Below the pieces are notes generated by a model. It was not told the origin of the DNA. It made no database searches and worked only from the letters and a program-made list of their open reading frames with translations. The position numbers and the translations under genes are program-made. A stretch of DNA of 64,000 bases from Nocardioides sambongensis (lineage in GTDB: Bacteria > Actinomycetota > Actinomycetes > Propionibacteriales > Nocardioidaceae). Below, piece by piece: positions 38,055-48,239 of this stretch (its first letter is position 1; the number at the start of each line of letters is the position of its first letter). Where the stretch lies: contig NZ_CP041091.1 of assembly GCF_006494815.1 (NCBI RefSeq), positions 2,618,501 through 2,682,500 of the forward strand, written 5' to 3'.

Positions 38055-38852
38055 ATGGCGAGCAGCACTACGAGTCCCAACCTCCGCGTCGCCGTCCTGA
38101 TCGACGCCGACAACACCTCCCCCAAGCACGCCAGCGCGCTGCTGGCCGAGCTCGCCCAGTACGGCGTCGCCACGGTCAAGCGGGCCTACGGCGACTGGAC
38201 CACCCCGCAGCTGACCGGTTGGAAGGGGCAGCTCAACCAGCACGCGATCGCGCCGGTCCAGCAGTTCGCCTACACCACCGGCAAGAACGCCACCGACTCC
38301 GCGCTGATCATCGACGCGATGGACCTGCTCTACTCCGGCAACCTCGACGCGTTCGCCCTGGTCTCCAGCGACAGTGACTTCACCCGGCTGGCCACCCGGC
38401 TGCGCGAGGCCGGCAAGACGGTCTTCGGCCTCGGCCTGCGCAAGACCCCGGCCTCCCTGGTCGCGGCCTGCGACACCTTCATCTACCTGGAGATGCTCGG
38501 CGATGAGGCCTCCGACGAAGAGGACGCCTCCGCCGCGGCTGCCAGCGAGGACGACGAGACGCCGCTGCCCAACCTGGAGAGCCTGCTCGCCCGGGCCATC
38601 AACAAGCAGTCAGCCGACGACGGCTGGGCCTCGGTCGGTGCGATCGGCCAGTACCTGCGCTCGGCGAACTCCTCCTTCGACCCCCGCCTCTACGGGTTCG
38701 GGAAGCTCACCGACCTGGTCCACGCCCAGCCCTACCTGGTCACCCAGGGCTCCGGGAGCGAGGTCCAGGTGTGCCTGAAGGGGAAGGCGCAGGTGAAGAG
38801 GTCCCCGGCCAAGAAGAGCGCGGCGAAGAAGTCGAGCGCTCAGAGCGGGTAG
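38055..38852 (+). CDS. NYN-domain protein with C-terminal OST-HTH/LOTUS domain
   Basis: 265 residues. The NYN (PIN-like) nuclease domain starts [19 protein letters not shown] and has conserved acids in [15 protein letters not shown] and [19 protein letters not shown]. An acidic linker leads to a LOTUS-type domain ([32 protein letters not shown]), then a Lys/Ser-rich tail. Family members are thought to cut or bind RNA, with LOTUS guiding RNA recognition; no bacterial substrate is settled. It ends inside the hemE 3' end (13-bp convergent overlap). Confidence 0.9.
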   Translation: MASSTTSPNLRVAVLIDADNTSPKHASALLAELAQYGVATVKRAYGDWTTPQLTGWKGQLNQHAIAPVQQFAYTTGKNATDSALIIDAMDLLYSGNLDAFALVSSDSDFTRLATRLREAGKTVFGLGLRKTPASLVAACDTFIYLEMLGDEASDEEDASAAAASEDDETPLPNLESLLARAINKQSADDGWASVGAIGQYLRSANSSFDPRLYGFGKLTDLVHAQPYLVTQGSGSEVQVCLKGKAQVKRSPAKKSAAKKSSAQSG

Positions 38853-39879
38853 GACTGCACGAACTCGGTCAGCCGGGCCAGCTGGTCCGGGTCGGTGCTG
38901 GGGATGACCCCGTGACCGAGGTTGAAGATGTGCCCGCGGGCGGGCCGCCCGGCCTCGATCACCTCGGCGGCCCGGGCGGTCATCACCTCCGTCGGGGCGA
39001 AGACCAGGGTCGGGTCGAGGTTGCCCTGGACCCCGCGGTCCCCGACCACCCCGATCGCCCGGTCCAGCGGCGTGCGCCAGTCGACACCGACCACGTCGGC
39101 GCCGGCCTCGCCCATCACGTCGAGCAGGTTCGCCGTACCGACGCCGAAGTGGATCCGCGGCACCCCGAGCTCGGCCATCTCGGCCAGCACCCGGGCCGAG
39201 TGCGGCTGGACGTGGCGGACGTAGTCGGCCGGGGTCAGCGCGCCGGCCCAGGAGTCGAAGAGCTGGATCGCCGAGGCCCCGGCGTCCACCTGGGTGCGCA
39301 GGAAGGCGGCAGAGATCCCGGAGATCTTCCGCATCAGCGCGTCCCAGACGTCGGGCTGGGAGAACATCAGCGCCTTGGTCCTGGCGTGCTCCTTGGACGG
39401 CCCACCCTCGACCAGGTACGACGCCACGGTGAACGGCGCGCCGGCGAACCCGATCAGCGGGTCCCCCCGTTGATCGAGGCCAGCTCGGCGACCAGGCCCT
39501 GGACCGCCGCGGTGATGTAGGGGATCTGCTCCGGGCTCAGGTCGGGGATCGCCTCCACGTCGGCCAGGGTGCGCACCGGGTTCGCGACCACCGGTCCGAC
39601 CCCGGGGACGATGTCCAGGTCGACGCCGACGGCCTTGAGCGGCAGCACGATGTCGGAGAAGAAGATCGCCGCGTCCACGCCGTAGCGGCGCACCGGCTGC
39701 AGGGTGATCTCGACGATGAGCTCGGGGTCGGCGCAGGCGTCGAGCATCGCGATGCCCTCGCGCAGCTTCAGGTACTCCGGCAGCGATCGCCCGGCCTGGC
39801 GCATGAACCACACCGGGGTGTGCCCCACCGCCTCCCCCCGGGCCGCCCGGAGGAACGCGCTGTCGTGAAGATCGACCAC
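38840..39879 (-). CDS. hemE: Uroporphyrinogen decarboxylase
   Basis: About 347 residues. Converts uroporphyrinogen III to coproporphyrinogen III. The N-terminal [16 protein letters not shown], the IFFSDIVLP motif, [19 protein letters not shown] and [13 protein letters not shown] are all conserved. GTG 39879 is 8 nt from GGGAGG. The frame breaks in the C6 run at 39463-39468 between INGG and [11 protein letters not shown]; one added base restores it. It supplies the HemY/HemQ branch encoded on the same strand downstream, after a NYN and regulator block. Confidence 0.95.
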
Positions 39880-39947
39880 GGCACAAGCCTCCCAGGTCAC
39901 GGCGTGGGGCGCACATCGAGCGAGCCCCATCTCCTAGGGTGAGCCTC

Positions 39948-40562
39948 ATGGTAGCCCGGCAGGAGAAGCGACCGGGGGCCGGCGAAGCCGTCCCTGCGGA
40001 GTTCGCCACCGCCGTCGCCCAGTTGCGCTCGGCCCGTTTCCGCTCGGAGATCTTCTGCGAGGAGATGCCCGCACCGCAGCGGATCGCCCCCTACGCGGCC
40101 GCCCTCTCCGCCGACGTGACCGACGAGGACGACGACGAGGTGGCCACCGGCCGGCTGGTGCTGCTGCACGACCCGGCCGGCAACGACGCCTGGCACGGGA
40201 CGTTCCGCTGCGTGGCCTACTGCCGCGCCGAGATCGACCACAGCCTGGCCACCGACCCGATGCTGGCCGACGTCGGGTGGACCTGGTTGCAGGACGCCCT
40301 GGAGGCCCACGGCGCCGAGCACGTCGCCGCCTCCGGCACGGTCACCCGGGTGTCCACCGAGAGCTTCGGCGCGATGGCCGACGACCCCGGCTCGGCGCAG
40401 GTGGAGATCCGCGCGTCGTGGACCCCGGTCGACCCCGCGGACACCACCGCGCACGTCGAGGCGTGGGCGGAGCTGCTCTGCACCGCCGGCGGACTCGAGC
40501 CGGTGCCGGAGGGCGTCGCGGTGATGCCGTCACGGCGCGGACAGCGGGGCACGACGAGCTGA
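39948..40562 (+). CDS. DUF3000 protein
   Basis: 204 residues. Actinobacteria-specific DUF3000 family: [32 protein letters not shown] at the N-terminus and [17 protein letters not shown] centrally. The function is unknown. The stop overlaps the next ATG (TGATG at 40560-40564), so RNase D is coupled. Divergent from hemE across 68 bp. As I recall, the order hemE, DUF3000, RNase D, dxs is conserved in mycobacteria and Streptomyces. ATG 39948 chosen over the GTG three codons upstream. Confidence 0.92.
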   Translation: MVARQEKRPGAGEAVPAEFATAVAQLRSARFRSEIFCEEMPAPQRIAPYAAALSADVTDEDDDEVATGRLVLLHDPAGNDAWHGTFRCVAYCRAEIDHSLATDPMLADVGWTWLQDALEAHGAEHVAASGTVTRVSTESFGAMADDPGSAQVEIRASWTPVDPADTTAHVEAWAELLCTAGGLEPVPEGVAVMPSRRGQRGTTS

Positions 40563-41836
40563 TGGCCGACCAGGACGACAATCGGACAGCGGAGGTCGGC
40601 TCCCCGGACGCCGACCAGGAGGAGACCGTCGAGGTCCCGCTCCTCCGTCTCGCCGACGGCCTGCCGCCGGTGATCGAGACCGACGAGGCGCTGGCCAGCT
40701 ACTGCGCCGCGGTGGCGGCCGGCTCCGGACCGATCGCGATCGACGCCGAGCGTGCCTCGGGCTACCGCTACTCCAGCCGCGCTTACCTGATCCAGGTCAA
40801 GCGCACCGGCGCCGGGATCGGGTTGATCGACCCGATCGCCTTCGACGACCTGCGCCCGCTCCAGGAGGCGTTCGGCGACGCCGAGTGGATCCTGCACGCG
40901 GCCACCCAGGACCTGCCCTGCCTCGGCGAGGTCGGCCTGCGGCCGGCGAGCCTCTTCGACACCGAGCTGGCCGGCCGGCTGCTCAACTACCCGCGGGTCG
41001 GCCTGGCCACGCTGGTGGAGACCCTGATCGGCGTGCAGATGCTCAAGGAGCACTCCGCCGTGGACTGGTCCACCCGGCCGCTGCCCGACCCGTGGCTGGA
41101 GTACGCCGCGCTCGACGTGGAGGTCCTCGTCGAGCTGCGGCAGATCCTGGTCGACCAGCTCACCGAGGCCGGCAAGCTGGACTGGGCGCGGCAGGAGTTC
41201 GACCACGTGCGCGCCTTCGAGCCGTCCCCGCGCAAGGACGCGTGGCGGCGTACCTCCGGCATGCACAAGGTGCGCGGCCGCCGCTCGCTGGCGGCGGTGA
41301 AGACGCTGTGGGAGGCCCGCGACGAGCTGGCCGCCGAGCGCGACGTGACGCCCGGCCGGCTGATCCCCGACTCGGCGATCGTCGCCGCCGCCTCCGCGTT
41401 GCCCAAGGACCGCGGCGCGCTGATGGGCACCCAGGGGTTCCACGGGCGCGGCGCCTCGCGCTACGCCAAGATCTGGCTGCGCGCGATCGAGGACGCCCAG
41501 GCCCTGCCCGAGGACCAGCTGCCGACCCGGAACGGCCGCAGCGACGGCCCGCCGGTGCCGCGCGCCTGGGCCGACAAGGACCCGGTGGCGGCGCGCCGCC
41601 TCGAGCAGGCGCGGGCATCGATCGCCGAGCTCGCCGAGCAGCACGACCTGCCGCCGGAGAACCTGCTCACCCCGGACCACCTGCGACGCACCATGTGGAC
41701 GCCGCCGGCCACCCGTGAGCCGGTCGCGCTCCTGGAGGCGGTGATCGACCAGCTGAGTGCTCTGGGATCGCGCAGCTGGCAGGTCGGCCTCACCGCCCCC
41801 GCCCTCACCCGGGCGATCCTCGACGCCGACGACTGA
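40562..41836 (+). CDS. Ribonuclease D-like 3'-5' exonuclease with HRDC domain
   Basis: 424 residues. The DEDD exonuclease domain starts GPIAIDAERASGYRYS, followed by LHAATQDLPCL and YAALDVEVLVEL; together these supply the metal-binding acids. An HRDC-type helical domain occupies the C-terminal half (RSLAAVKTLWEARDELA). It trims 3' ends of structured RNAs such as tRNA precursors. Translationally coupled to DUF3000, and converges with the solute-binding gene, 11 bp between stops. Confidence 0.93.
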   Translation: MADQDDNRTAEVGSPDADQEETVEVPLLRLADGLPPVIETDEALASYCAAVAAGSGPIAIDAERASGYRYSSRAYLIQVKRTGAGIGLIDPIAFDDLRPLQEAFGDAEWILHAATQDLPCLGEVGLRPASLFDTELAGRLLNYPRVGLATLVETLIGVQMLKEHSAVDWSTRPLPDPWLEYAALDVEVLVELRQILVDQLTEAGKLDWARQEFDHVRAFEPSPRKDAWRRTSGMHKVRGRRSLAAVKTLWEARDELAAERDVTPGRLIPDSAIVAAASALPKDRGALMGTQGFHGRGASRYAKIWLRAIEDAQALPEDQLPTRNGRSDGPPVPRAWADKDPVAARRLEQARASIAELAEQHDLPPENLLTPDHLRRTMWTPPATREPVALLEAVIDQLSALGSRSWQVGLTAPALTRAILDADD

Positions 41837-41847
41837 CCGGCGCAGCC

Positions 41848-43281
41848 TCAGTCGGTCGCGTCCTCGCTCGGCGAGGCGGTCTCCGACGCACCGTCCGACG
41901 GGTCCTCGGTCTCCTCGTCGGCGGGGTCGGCGAGCACCTCGGCCGAGGCCGCATCGATCGACCCGAGCAGCTCGGTCAGCTCCTCCGGGCCGAGCACCGG
42001 CTTGGAGAAGAGCTGGCGGATCTGCGGGGCGACGACGCTCTCCAGCGCGTCGGGGTCGTCCAGCAGCGGCATCAGCTGAATCGCCCGCACCGCCGAGGTG
42101 AAGACCTCGGAGTGCTCCGGCTGCTGGTCGGACTGCTGGAACGCCTCGGAGTAGGAGACCTTGACGTTCGTCGGCTGGAGGTAGCCCACCTCGCTGATCT
42201 CGCTGACCGCCTCGTCGCTGACCAGGTGCACCAGGAAGTCCGCGGCCTCGCCGGCGTTGCCGGCGGCGCCCGCACCGATGCAGACGCCGGTCAGGTTGCC
42301 CACGGTGGCGGTGGTGCCCAGGTTGGGCATCGGCATCACGTCGAACCGCAGCCCGTCGACGTCCCGCAGCTGCGGGGTGAGGTCCCGGTAGCCGGCGATC
42401 ATCCCGACCTTGCCCTGCTCGAACCACTCCAGCCCCGACCTGCGGTCGAGCTGCTGCGAGGTGAGGGTCAGCTGCGGGTCCCGGAGCACTTCCAGGGTCC
42501 GGGTCAGCGCGTCGACCGAGTCGCCCTCGCTGAGCGCCAGGCTGGTCGGGGAGACCGGGTCGTCGTAGACGCTTCCCCCGCCGGAGAGGACGAACGGCGA
42601 GATCCCCTCCAGCGTCGGGTCGATGTAGACGCCGCGGCTGCCCTTACGCGGGCGGCTGGCGAACTCGGCCGCGGCCCGGAACATGTCCAGGGTCCAGGCG
42701 CTGCGCTCCTCGTTCGGCACCGGCAGCCCGCGGGCGGCCATCCGGTCGAAGTCGATCAGGTCGGTGTTGTAGTACATCACCATCGGCGAGGTCGCGTACG
42801 GCATGCACTGCAGGTCGTCGTCGTAGGAGTAGGCGGCCACCGAGTCGCGGGAGAAGTCGTCGCCGAGGCTGATGCCGCGGGCGTCGAGCAGGTCGAGGAG
42901 CTCGATGTTGCGCTCGTTGTCGATGGTGTCCTTCAGCGCCGACCGGGGCAGCAGGTAGAGGTCGGGCGAGACCGCGCCGGCCTTCAGGTCGGCCAGCATC
43001 GACTCGGCGTCCGGCCAGGACTCCACGGTGACGTCGACGTACTCCGAGGCCTGGTTGTACTCCTCGACGACCTTCTCGTAGGCGTCGATCTCGGCCTGGG
43101 GCCCGTAGACGGCGAAGTCGAGGCGGACCACCTCGGGCTCGGTCGGCGCGGGCGCGGCGACCGGCGTCTCCCGGGTCTCGGAGAGGTAGAGCATCGCGGC
43201 GAGCACGGCCACCACGACCACGGCGACGACGCCGATCGTTGCGCGCCCGAGGCCGCGCTCATCCGACGTCTCCGCAGTCAT
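41848..43281 (-). CDS. Extracellular solute-binding protein, family 1-like
   Basis: 477 residues from ATG 43281. One N-terminal hydrophobic helix (IGVVAVVVVAVLAAMLYL) is followed by a Pro/Ala linker. There is no lipobox Cys, so it is probably signal-anchored rather than a lipoprotein. The mature part has the sugar-ABC binding fold (VYGPQAEIDAYEKVVEEYN; MPYATSPMVMYYNTDL; NLTGVCIGAGAAGNA). The C-terminus is an acidic Glu/Asp/Ser tail. No permease or ATPase gene is next to it, so the partner transporter must lie elsewhere or it has another role. Confidence 0.82.
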   Translation of the reverse strand: MTAETSDERGLGRATIGVVAVVVVAVLAAMLYLSETRETPVAAPAPTEPEVVRLDFAVYGPQAEIDAYEKVVEEYNQASEYVDVTVESWPDAESMLADLKAGAVSPDLYLLPRSALKDTIDNERNIELLDLLDARGISLGDDFSRDSVAAYSYDDDLQCMPYATSPMVMYYNTDLIDFDRMAARGLPVPNEERSAWTLDMFRAAAEFASRPRKGSRGVYIDPTLEGISPFVLSGGGSVYDDPVSPTSLALSEGDSVDALTRTLEVLRDPQLTLTSQQLDRRSGLEWFEQGKVGMIAGYRDLTPQLRDVDGLRFDVMPMPNLGTTATVGNLTGVCIGAGAAGNAGEAADFLVHLVSDEAVSEISEVGYLQPTNVKVSYSEAFQQSDQQPEHSEVFTSAVRAIQLMPLLDDPDALESVVAPQIRQLFSKPVLGPEELTELLGSIDAASAEVLADPADEETEDPSDGASETASPSEDATD

Positions 43282-43465
43282 CCCTTGCTCATCCCCTCGT
43301 CCGGCGATCCCATGGTTGCGCCGGGCAAACCCTACCGAGGTGTCCCAGCCCCTCGGGCCAGCCGGCCACCGTGGCGCCGGGGAGTCGCGAGGTGGCGCGG
43401 GGAGCCGCGGGGAGTCGCGGAGACCTGGTCGAGCACGCCGGACCGGGAGCGCCTCACGGCGCACG

Positions 43466-43480
43466 GCCGCTCGTAGCGGC
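43466..43480. other. Small perfect hairpin in an intergenic region
   Basis: GCCGCT-CGT-AGCGGC. It lies in the 257-bp gap between the solute-binding gene and the hypothetical upstream of it. The rest of this gap holds G-rich near-repeats (GGGGAGTCGC-like, 43379-43425) and no recognisable gene. Confidence 0.5.
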
Positions 43481-43492
43481 GAATATTGGGAC

Positions 43493-43512
43493 CCGGGGCT
43501 GCCGCAGCCCGG
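43493..43512 (-). terminator. Hairpin downstream of the hypothetical gene
   Basis: CCGGGGCTGC and GCAGCCCGG pair almost completely over 9-10 bp around one base, 27 bp past the stop of the minus-strand gene ending at 43539. Confidence 0.55.
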
Positions 43513-43538
43513 CGTGCTCAGTGGTCCACTCTAAAGGG

Positions 43539-44146
43539 TCACACCAGCCGTTGGCGCATCTCCTGGTGACCGGCTGCCTCGAGTTGCTCCGCCAGCGCCA
43601 GCATCCGCTGCACCGACGCCTCGCTGCTGCCCGAAGATGCCGCCCGACCTGCGGAAACGACACGGGCGAAGGCAGCCGCGCGGAACAGGACGTCGGCGAA
43701 GTCACTCGTCGCGATCCCGCGCAGCACCGCGTCGACCATCGCCCGCAGCTCGTCCGGCCCGGGCGGGTCGGCGACCCCGGCGACCACGTGTGCGAACTCG
43801 GCGCTGGCCCGGCCCGCCTCGAACTCCGCGGCCACCCCCACCGCGTCCGCGTGCACCCAGGAACGGAGCAGGAAGAGGCGCCAGAGGCACCCGGCCAAGG
43901 AGTCCGCGGGAGACGAAGACCACACCTCCGCGATCGCCTCGATGCCCTCGGTGTCGGCCAGTCGCACCAGGCGCTCGGCCACCGCGTCGTCCTCGGCCTG
44001 CCGGGCCCCGCGGACCAGCAGCGTCGCCGCACGGTCGGCCGCCTCGCTCACCTGCGCCGGGTCGGTGCCGCCCACGAACGACTCGAAGAACGCACCGTCA
44101 CGCTGCGACGGACGGTGGTGGGGTCGCGGGGGCTGGGATCGGACAC
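43539..44146 (-). CDS. Conserved hypothetical protein
   Basis: About 202 residues, not recognised. The main frame begins FFESFVGGTDPAQVSEAAD and continues as an all-helical, Ala-rich, acidic protein (LWRLFLLRSWVHADAVGVAAEF; MLALAEQLEAAGHQEM). A good start, GTG 44146 (VSDPSPRDP) after TGGAG, is in another frame; one added base in the GGGG of 44120-44123 joins the two. If the shift is rejected, GTG 44075 gives a 178-residue protein. It follows hrpA on the same strand by 48 bp. The fold looks like helical-repeat cytoplasmic proteins, without a motif. Confidence 0.65.
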
Positions 44147-44193
44147 GCTCTCCAGCCTAGGACGCGGTCCGCCGGCCCGCGTGGTGCGGTGGA

Positions 44194-47100
44194 TCAGCCG
44201 AGGGCGTCGAGGGCCTTGCGGATCCGGACGTCGCTGACCTTGCCGTCGGTGCCCATCGCCGAGGCCCACAGCGAGACCCGGTACTCCTCCAGCATCCAGC
44301 GCACCGCCTCCAGCGCGGGCCCGGCCGGCCGGCCGTCGGGCAACGCCGCCACCCGGTGCAGGTAGGCCTCCTCCAGGCCGACGAACCGGGCCATCAGCTC
44401 GCGATCCTTCAGCACCGCCGCGGTGCCCTCACCCAGCCGGGCACGACGTTGCCGCATGGCCGCCAGGTAGGTCGGGTAGCGGTGCAGGCGCGCCGGGCCG
44501 GTGCCGGCTCCACCGCCGATGAAGCCGTCGAAGACCAGGCGGCCGAGCTGCGCCTGCAGGTCGGTGAGGGCCGGCAGCAGGGCCATCTCCACCCGCCCGC
44601 TCAGCACCCGGTCGGTCTCGCGGTGCGCCTCCAGCGTGCGCAGCACCAGCGCGAGATGGTCACCGACCGCGGTCGCCGCCCCGGCGCGCAGCCGGTCCAG
44701 CAGGGCGTCGTACGCGGCGGGGGTGCGGGGCAGGTCCGCGGCGGCCGCCGGCAGCGCGGCCAGCACCACGGCGCGCAGGCAGTCGGCGAGCAGCGCCTCG
44801 GTGGTCCGGTACGGCGAACCGGCCAGCGCCAGCCGATCGGTCATCGAGAGCGCGTCCAGGCGTCCCTTCAGGGGCTTCTCCCCCAGCGCCAGGAGCAGCA
44901 GGCGGGCCACCCCGTGCCGGTGCCGGTCGCCGGCCTCCTCGGCCGACCCGAAGATCTCCAGCCCGACGGTGGTCCCCTCGTCGACCAGCGCCGGGTGCGC
45001 GGTGACCTGGTGCCCGGCGCGGGTCTCGGTGACCTCGGCGGGGATGGTGCCGAACGCCCAGCCGGTCTCCCCGGTGCGGGCGAGGCCGGCGTCGGTGGCC
45101 ACCTCGGCGAGGGCGCGGTGGAACTCACCGGCCAGCGGCGCCTTGAGGCCGGCCAGCTCCTTGCCGCGCGACTGCTCGCGGCCCCGCTCGTCGACCACCC
45201 GGTACGTCGGGCGCAGGTGGGCCGGCAGCGCAGCGGTGTCCCACGCCTCGGCGGGGACGTGCACGCCCCGGCTGGAGCGCAGGTAGCGGCTGAGCGCGAC
45301 CAGCAGCGGCTCCTCCCCCGGCGGCACCGCGGCGAGGAACTCGCGAGCCGTGTTCGGCGCCGGCACGCACTGCACCCGCAGCGCCTTCGGCAGGCCGCGG
45401 ATCAGCTCGGTGACCAGCTCCTCGCGCAGCCCCGGCACGTGCCAGGAGAAGTCGTCGTCGGCGACCCGGTTGAGCGTGGCCACCGGGATGTCGATGGTCA
45501 GGCCGTCCTCGGCCGAGCCCGGCTCGAAGTGATAGCTGATCGGGAAGGTCAGTCCTTCCGATGCCTGCCACTGCTCGGGGTAGTCGGCGGCACTGACCTC
45601 CTCGGCCGCGTCGTGGGTCAGCATCGAGGGGTCGAAGGTGAGCAGGTCGGGGCGCTCCCGGCGGACCTGCTTCCACCACTGGTCGAAGTGGGCGCCGCTG
45701 ACCACCTCCGCGCCGACCCGGGCGTCGTAGAAGTCGAACAGCGTGTGCTCGTCGACGACCAGGTCGCGCCGGCGAGCCCGGTGCTCGAGCTCCTCGGCCT
45801 GCTCCAGGAGCGTGCGGTTGTCGTGGAAGAACCGGTGCCGGGTGTGCCACTCCCCGTAGACCAGGGCGTGCCGGATGAAGAGCTCGCGGGAGAGGGCGGG
45901 GTCGACCTTCCCGAACGCGATGGTGCGGTCGGCGACCAGCGGGACGCCGTACAGGGTGACCCGCTCGCGCGCCAGCACCGCGGCCCGCTTGCGCGACCAA
46001 TGCGGCTCGGAGTAGGTCCGCTTGACCAGGTGGGCGCCGAGGCGCTCGGCCCACTCCGGCCGGATCTCGGCGTTCTGCCGGGCCCAGAGGCGCCCGGTCT
46101 CGACCAGCTCCCCGGCCATCACGAAGGACGGGTTCTTCCGGGCCAGGCCGGAGCCGGGGAAGATCGCGAACTTCGCTCCGCGGGCGCCGAGGTACTCCCG
46201 GGGTCCGGGTCGCCGGGCGTCGCGGCCGCGGCCGCCCGAGGCCCGCTTCTCGCTCTTCTCCCGCTCCTCCAGCGCGCCGACGTGGCTGAGCAGGCCGGAG
46301 AGCAGGGCCTGGTGGATGCCGTCGGCGTCGTACGGCGCGCCTCCGTCCTCCGGAGCGCGGTCGCGCTGCCGGGCGTCGCCGGTCTTCTCCAGCGCGAGGC
46401 CCATCTCCTTGGCGACGCGCCGCAGTTGCGACTCGAACTCCTGCCACTCCCGGACCCGCAGGTAGTTGAGGTGCTCGCGCTTGCACATCCGGCGGAAGGC
46501 GCTGCCGGAGAGCTCGCGCTGCTGGGTGCGCAGGTAGCGCCAGAGGTTGAGCAGGGTGAGGAAGTCCGACCGCTCCGCCTTGAACCGGGCGTGCGCCTGG
46601 TCGGCCTGGGCCCGGGACTCGGCGGGGCGCTCGCGCGGGTCCTGCAGCGAGAGCGCGGCGGTGATCACCAGGACGTCGCGCAGGCAGCCGAGCCGCTCGG
46701 CCTCGAGCAGCATCCGGCCCAGCCGGGGGTCGATCGGGAGCCGGGCGAGGCGACGACCGGTGCCGGTGAGCCGACCCGCGCGGCCGGGGGCAGGGCTGGT
46801 CGAGACCGCACCGAGCTCCTCGAGCAGCTGCGTGCCGGCGGTGACGTTGCGCCGGTCCGGCGGCTCCACGAACGGGAACCGGCCGATGTCGCCGAGTCCG
46901 AGGCTGGTCATCTGCAGGATCACCGACGCCAGGTTGGTGCGCAGGATCTCGGGGTCGGTGAACTCCGGCCGGCCCTCGAAGTCCTCCTCGCTGTAGAGGC
47001 GGATCGCGATGCCGGCCGCGACCCGGCCACAGCGGCCGGAGCGCTGGTTGGCCGACGCCTGGCTGATCGGCTCGATCGGCAGCCGCTGCACCTTGGTGCG

Positions 47101-48117
47101 GGCCGAATACCGCGAGATCCGCGCGACGCCGCTGTCGACGACGTAGCGGATGCCGGGGACGGTCAGCGAGGTCTCGGCGACGTTGGTGGCCAGCACCACC
47201 CGGCGGCGCGAGCTCGCGGCGGGGCGGAAGACCCGGTGCTGCTCGGCGGCCGAGAGCCGGCTGTAGAGCGGCAGCACGTCGACGCCCCGGGGACTTCGCC
47301 CGTCGGCGCCCAGCGGCGCCAGCGCCTCGGCGGTGTCGCGGATCTCGCGCTCGCCCGGCAGGAAGACCAGGATGTCGCCGGGGCCCTCGGCGGAGAGCTC
47401 GCGGACCGCGTCCACGATCGCCTCGGTCTGGTCCCGGACCACCACCTCGCCGTCGTCGTCGTTGTCGTCCGCACCGGCGGCGAGGTCCATCAGCGGGCGG
47501 TAGCGGACCTCGACCGGGAAGGTCCGGCCGGAGACCTCGATGATCGGCGCCGGCCGGCCGTCGGCGTCGGCGAAGTGCTCGGCGAACCGCTCGGTCTCGA
47601 TGGTGGCCGAGGTGATCACCAGCTTCAGGTCCGGCCGGCGCGGCAGCAGCTGCCGGAGGTAGCCGAGCAGGAAGTCGATGTTGAGGCTGCGCTCGTGCGC
47701 CTCGTCGATGATGATCGTGTCGTAGCGGCGCAGCTCCCGGTCGCGCTGCAGCTCGGCCAGCAGGATGCCGTCCGTCATCAGCTTGAGCCGGGTGCCCCGC
47801 GAGGTGCGGTCGGTGAACCGCACCTGGTAGCCGACCGGGCTGTCCGGTGCGCCGAGCTCCACGCCGAGCTCGTCGGCGATCCGCTCGGAGACCGACCGGG
47901 CGGCGATCCGACGGGGCTGGGTGTGGCCGATCATCCGCGGGCGGCCGTCGGGGCCCTCGCCGCCGCGGCCGAGCTCGAGACAGATCTTCGGCAGCTGGGT
48001 GGTCTTGCCGGAGCCGGTCTCCCCGGCCACGATCACCACCTGGTGGTCGCGGATCGCGGCGGCGATGTCGTCGCGGCGGCCGCTGACCGGCAGCTCGGCG
48101 GGGTAGGTGATCTTCAC
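44194..48117 (-). CDS. hrpA: ATP-dependent RNA helicase HrpA
   Basis: About 1,307 residues, the usual HrpA size. DEAH-box motor: VVIVAGETGSGKTTQ (Walker A), IIIDEAHERSLN (DEAH), TSATIETERF (SAT motif), and SGRCGRVAAGIAIRLYSE (motif VI). The winged-helix, ratchet and OB domains follow, then the long C-terminal region unique to HrpA (DUF3418-like, YRVSLWASAMGTDGKVS near the end). It unwinds RNA, and in E. coli HrpA acts in mRNA and stalled-ribosome processing. The reading frame is open further upstream; I chose GTG 48117 (VKITYPAEL) because homology starts there. Confidence 0.95.
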   Translation of the reverse strand: MKITYPAELPVSGRRDDIAAAIRDHQVVIVAGETGSGKTTQLPKICLELGRGGEGPDGRPRMIGHTQPRRIAARSVSERIADELGVELGAPDSPVGYQVRFTDRTSRGTRLKLMTDGILLAELQRDRELRRYDTIIIDEAHERSLNIDFLLGYLRQLLPRRPDLKLVITSATIETERFAEHFADADGRPAPIIEVSGRTFPVEVRYRPLMDLAAGADDNDDDGEVVVRDQTEAIVDAVRELSAEGPGDILVFLPGEREIRDTAEALAPLGADGRSPRGVDVLPLYSRLSAAEQHRVFRPAASSRRRVVLATNVAETSLTVPGIRYVVDSGVARISRYSARTKVQRLPIEPISQASANQRSGRCGRVAAGIAIRLYSEEDFEGRPEFTDPEILRTNLASVILQMTSLGLGDIGRFPFVEPPDRRNVTAGTQLLEELGAVSTSPAPGRAGRLTGTGRRLARLPIDPRLGRMLLEAERLGCLRDVLVITAALSLQDPRERPAESRAQADQAHARFKAERSDFLTLLNLWRYLRTQQRELSGSAFRRMCKREHLNYLRVREWQEFESQLRRVAKEMGLALEKTGDARQRDRAPEDGGAPYDADGIHQALLSGLLSHVGALEEREKSEKRASGGRGRDARRPGPREYLGARGAKFAIFPGSGLARKNPSFVMAGELVETGRLWARQNAEIRPEWAERLGAHLVKRTYSEPHWSRKRAAVLARERVTLYGVPLVADRTIAFGKVDPALSRELFIRHALVYGEWHTRHRFFHDNRTLLEQAEELEHRARRRDLVVDEHTLFDFYDARVGAEVVSGAHFDQWWKQVRRERPDLLTFDPSMLTHDAAEEVSAADYPEQWQASEGLTFPISYHFEPGSAEDGLTIDIPVATLNRVADDDFSWHVPGLREELVTELIRGLPKALRVQCVPAPNTAREFLAAVPPGEEPLLVALSRYLRSSRGVHVPAEAWDTAALPAHLRPTYRVVDERGREQSRGKELAGLKAPLAGEFHRALAEVATDAGLARTGETGWAFGTIPAEVTETRAGHQVTAHPALVDEGTTVGLEIFGSAEEAGDRHRHGVARLLLLALGEKPLKGRLDALSMTDRLALAGSPYRTTEALLADCLRAVVLAALPAAAADLPRTPAAYDALLDRLRAGAATAVGDHLALVLRTLEAHRETDRVLSGRVEMALLPALTDLQAQLGRLVFDGFIGGGAGTGPARLHRYPTYLAAMRQRRARLGEGTAAVLKDRELMARFVGLEEAYLHRVAALPDGRPAGPALEAVRWMLEEYRVSLWASAMGTDGKVSDVRIRKALDALG

Positions 48118-48239
48118 AGCGCGCCCATTGTCCCGGCTGATCCGCGCGATGGCGAACCCGACACCGTGCGGACCCGACACCGTCCGGATGACGTCGCCGG
48201 GGTGGGGTTCACAGCGACGGTGGGTTACCGTGGTCCGCA

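Noticed and set aside
43282..43538. Small gene in the gap before the hypothetical protein
   Set aside because: No frame with a ribosome-binding site and sensible codon use; only hairpins and G-rich near-repeats are seen.
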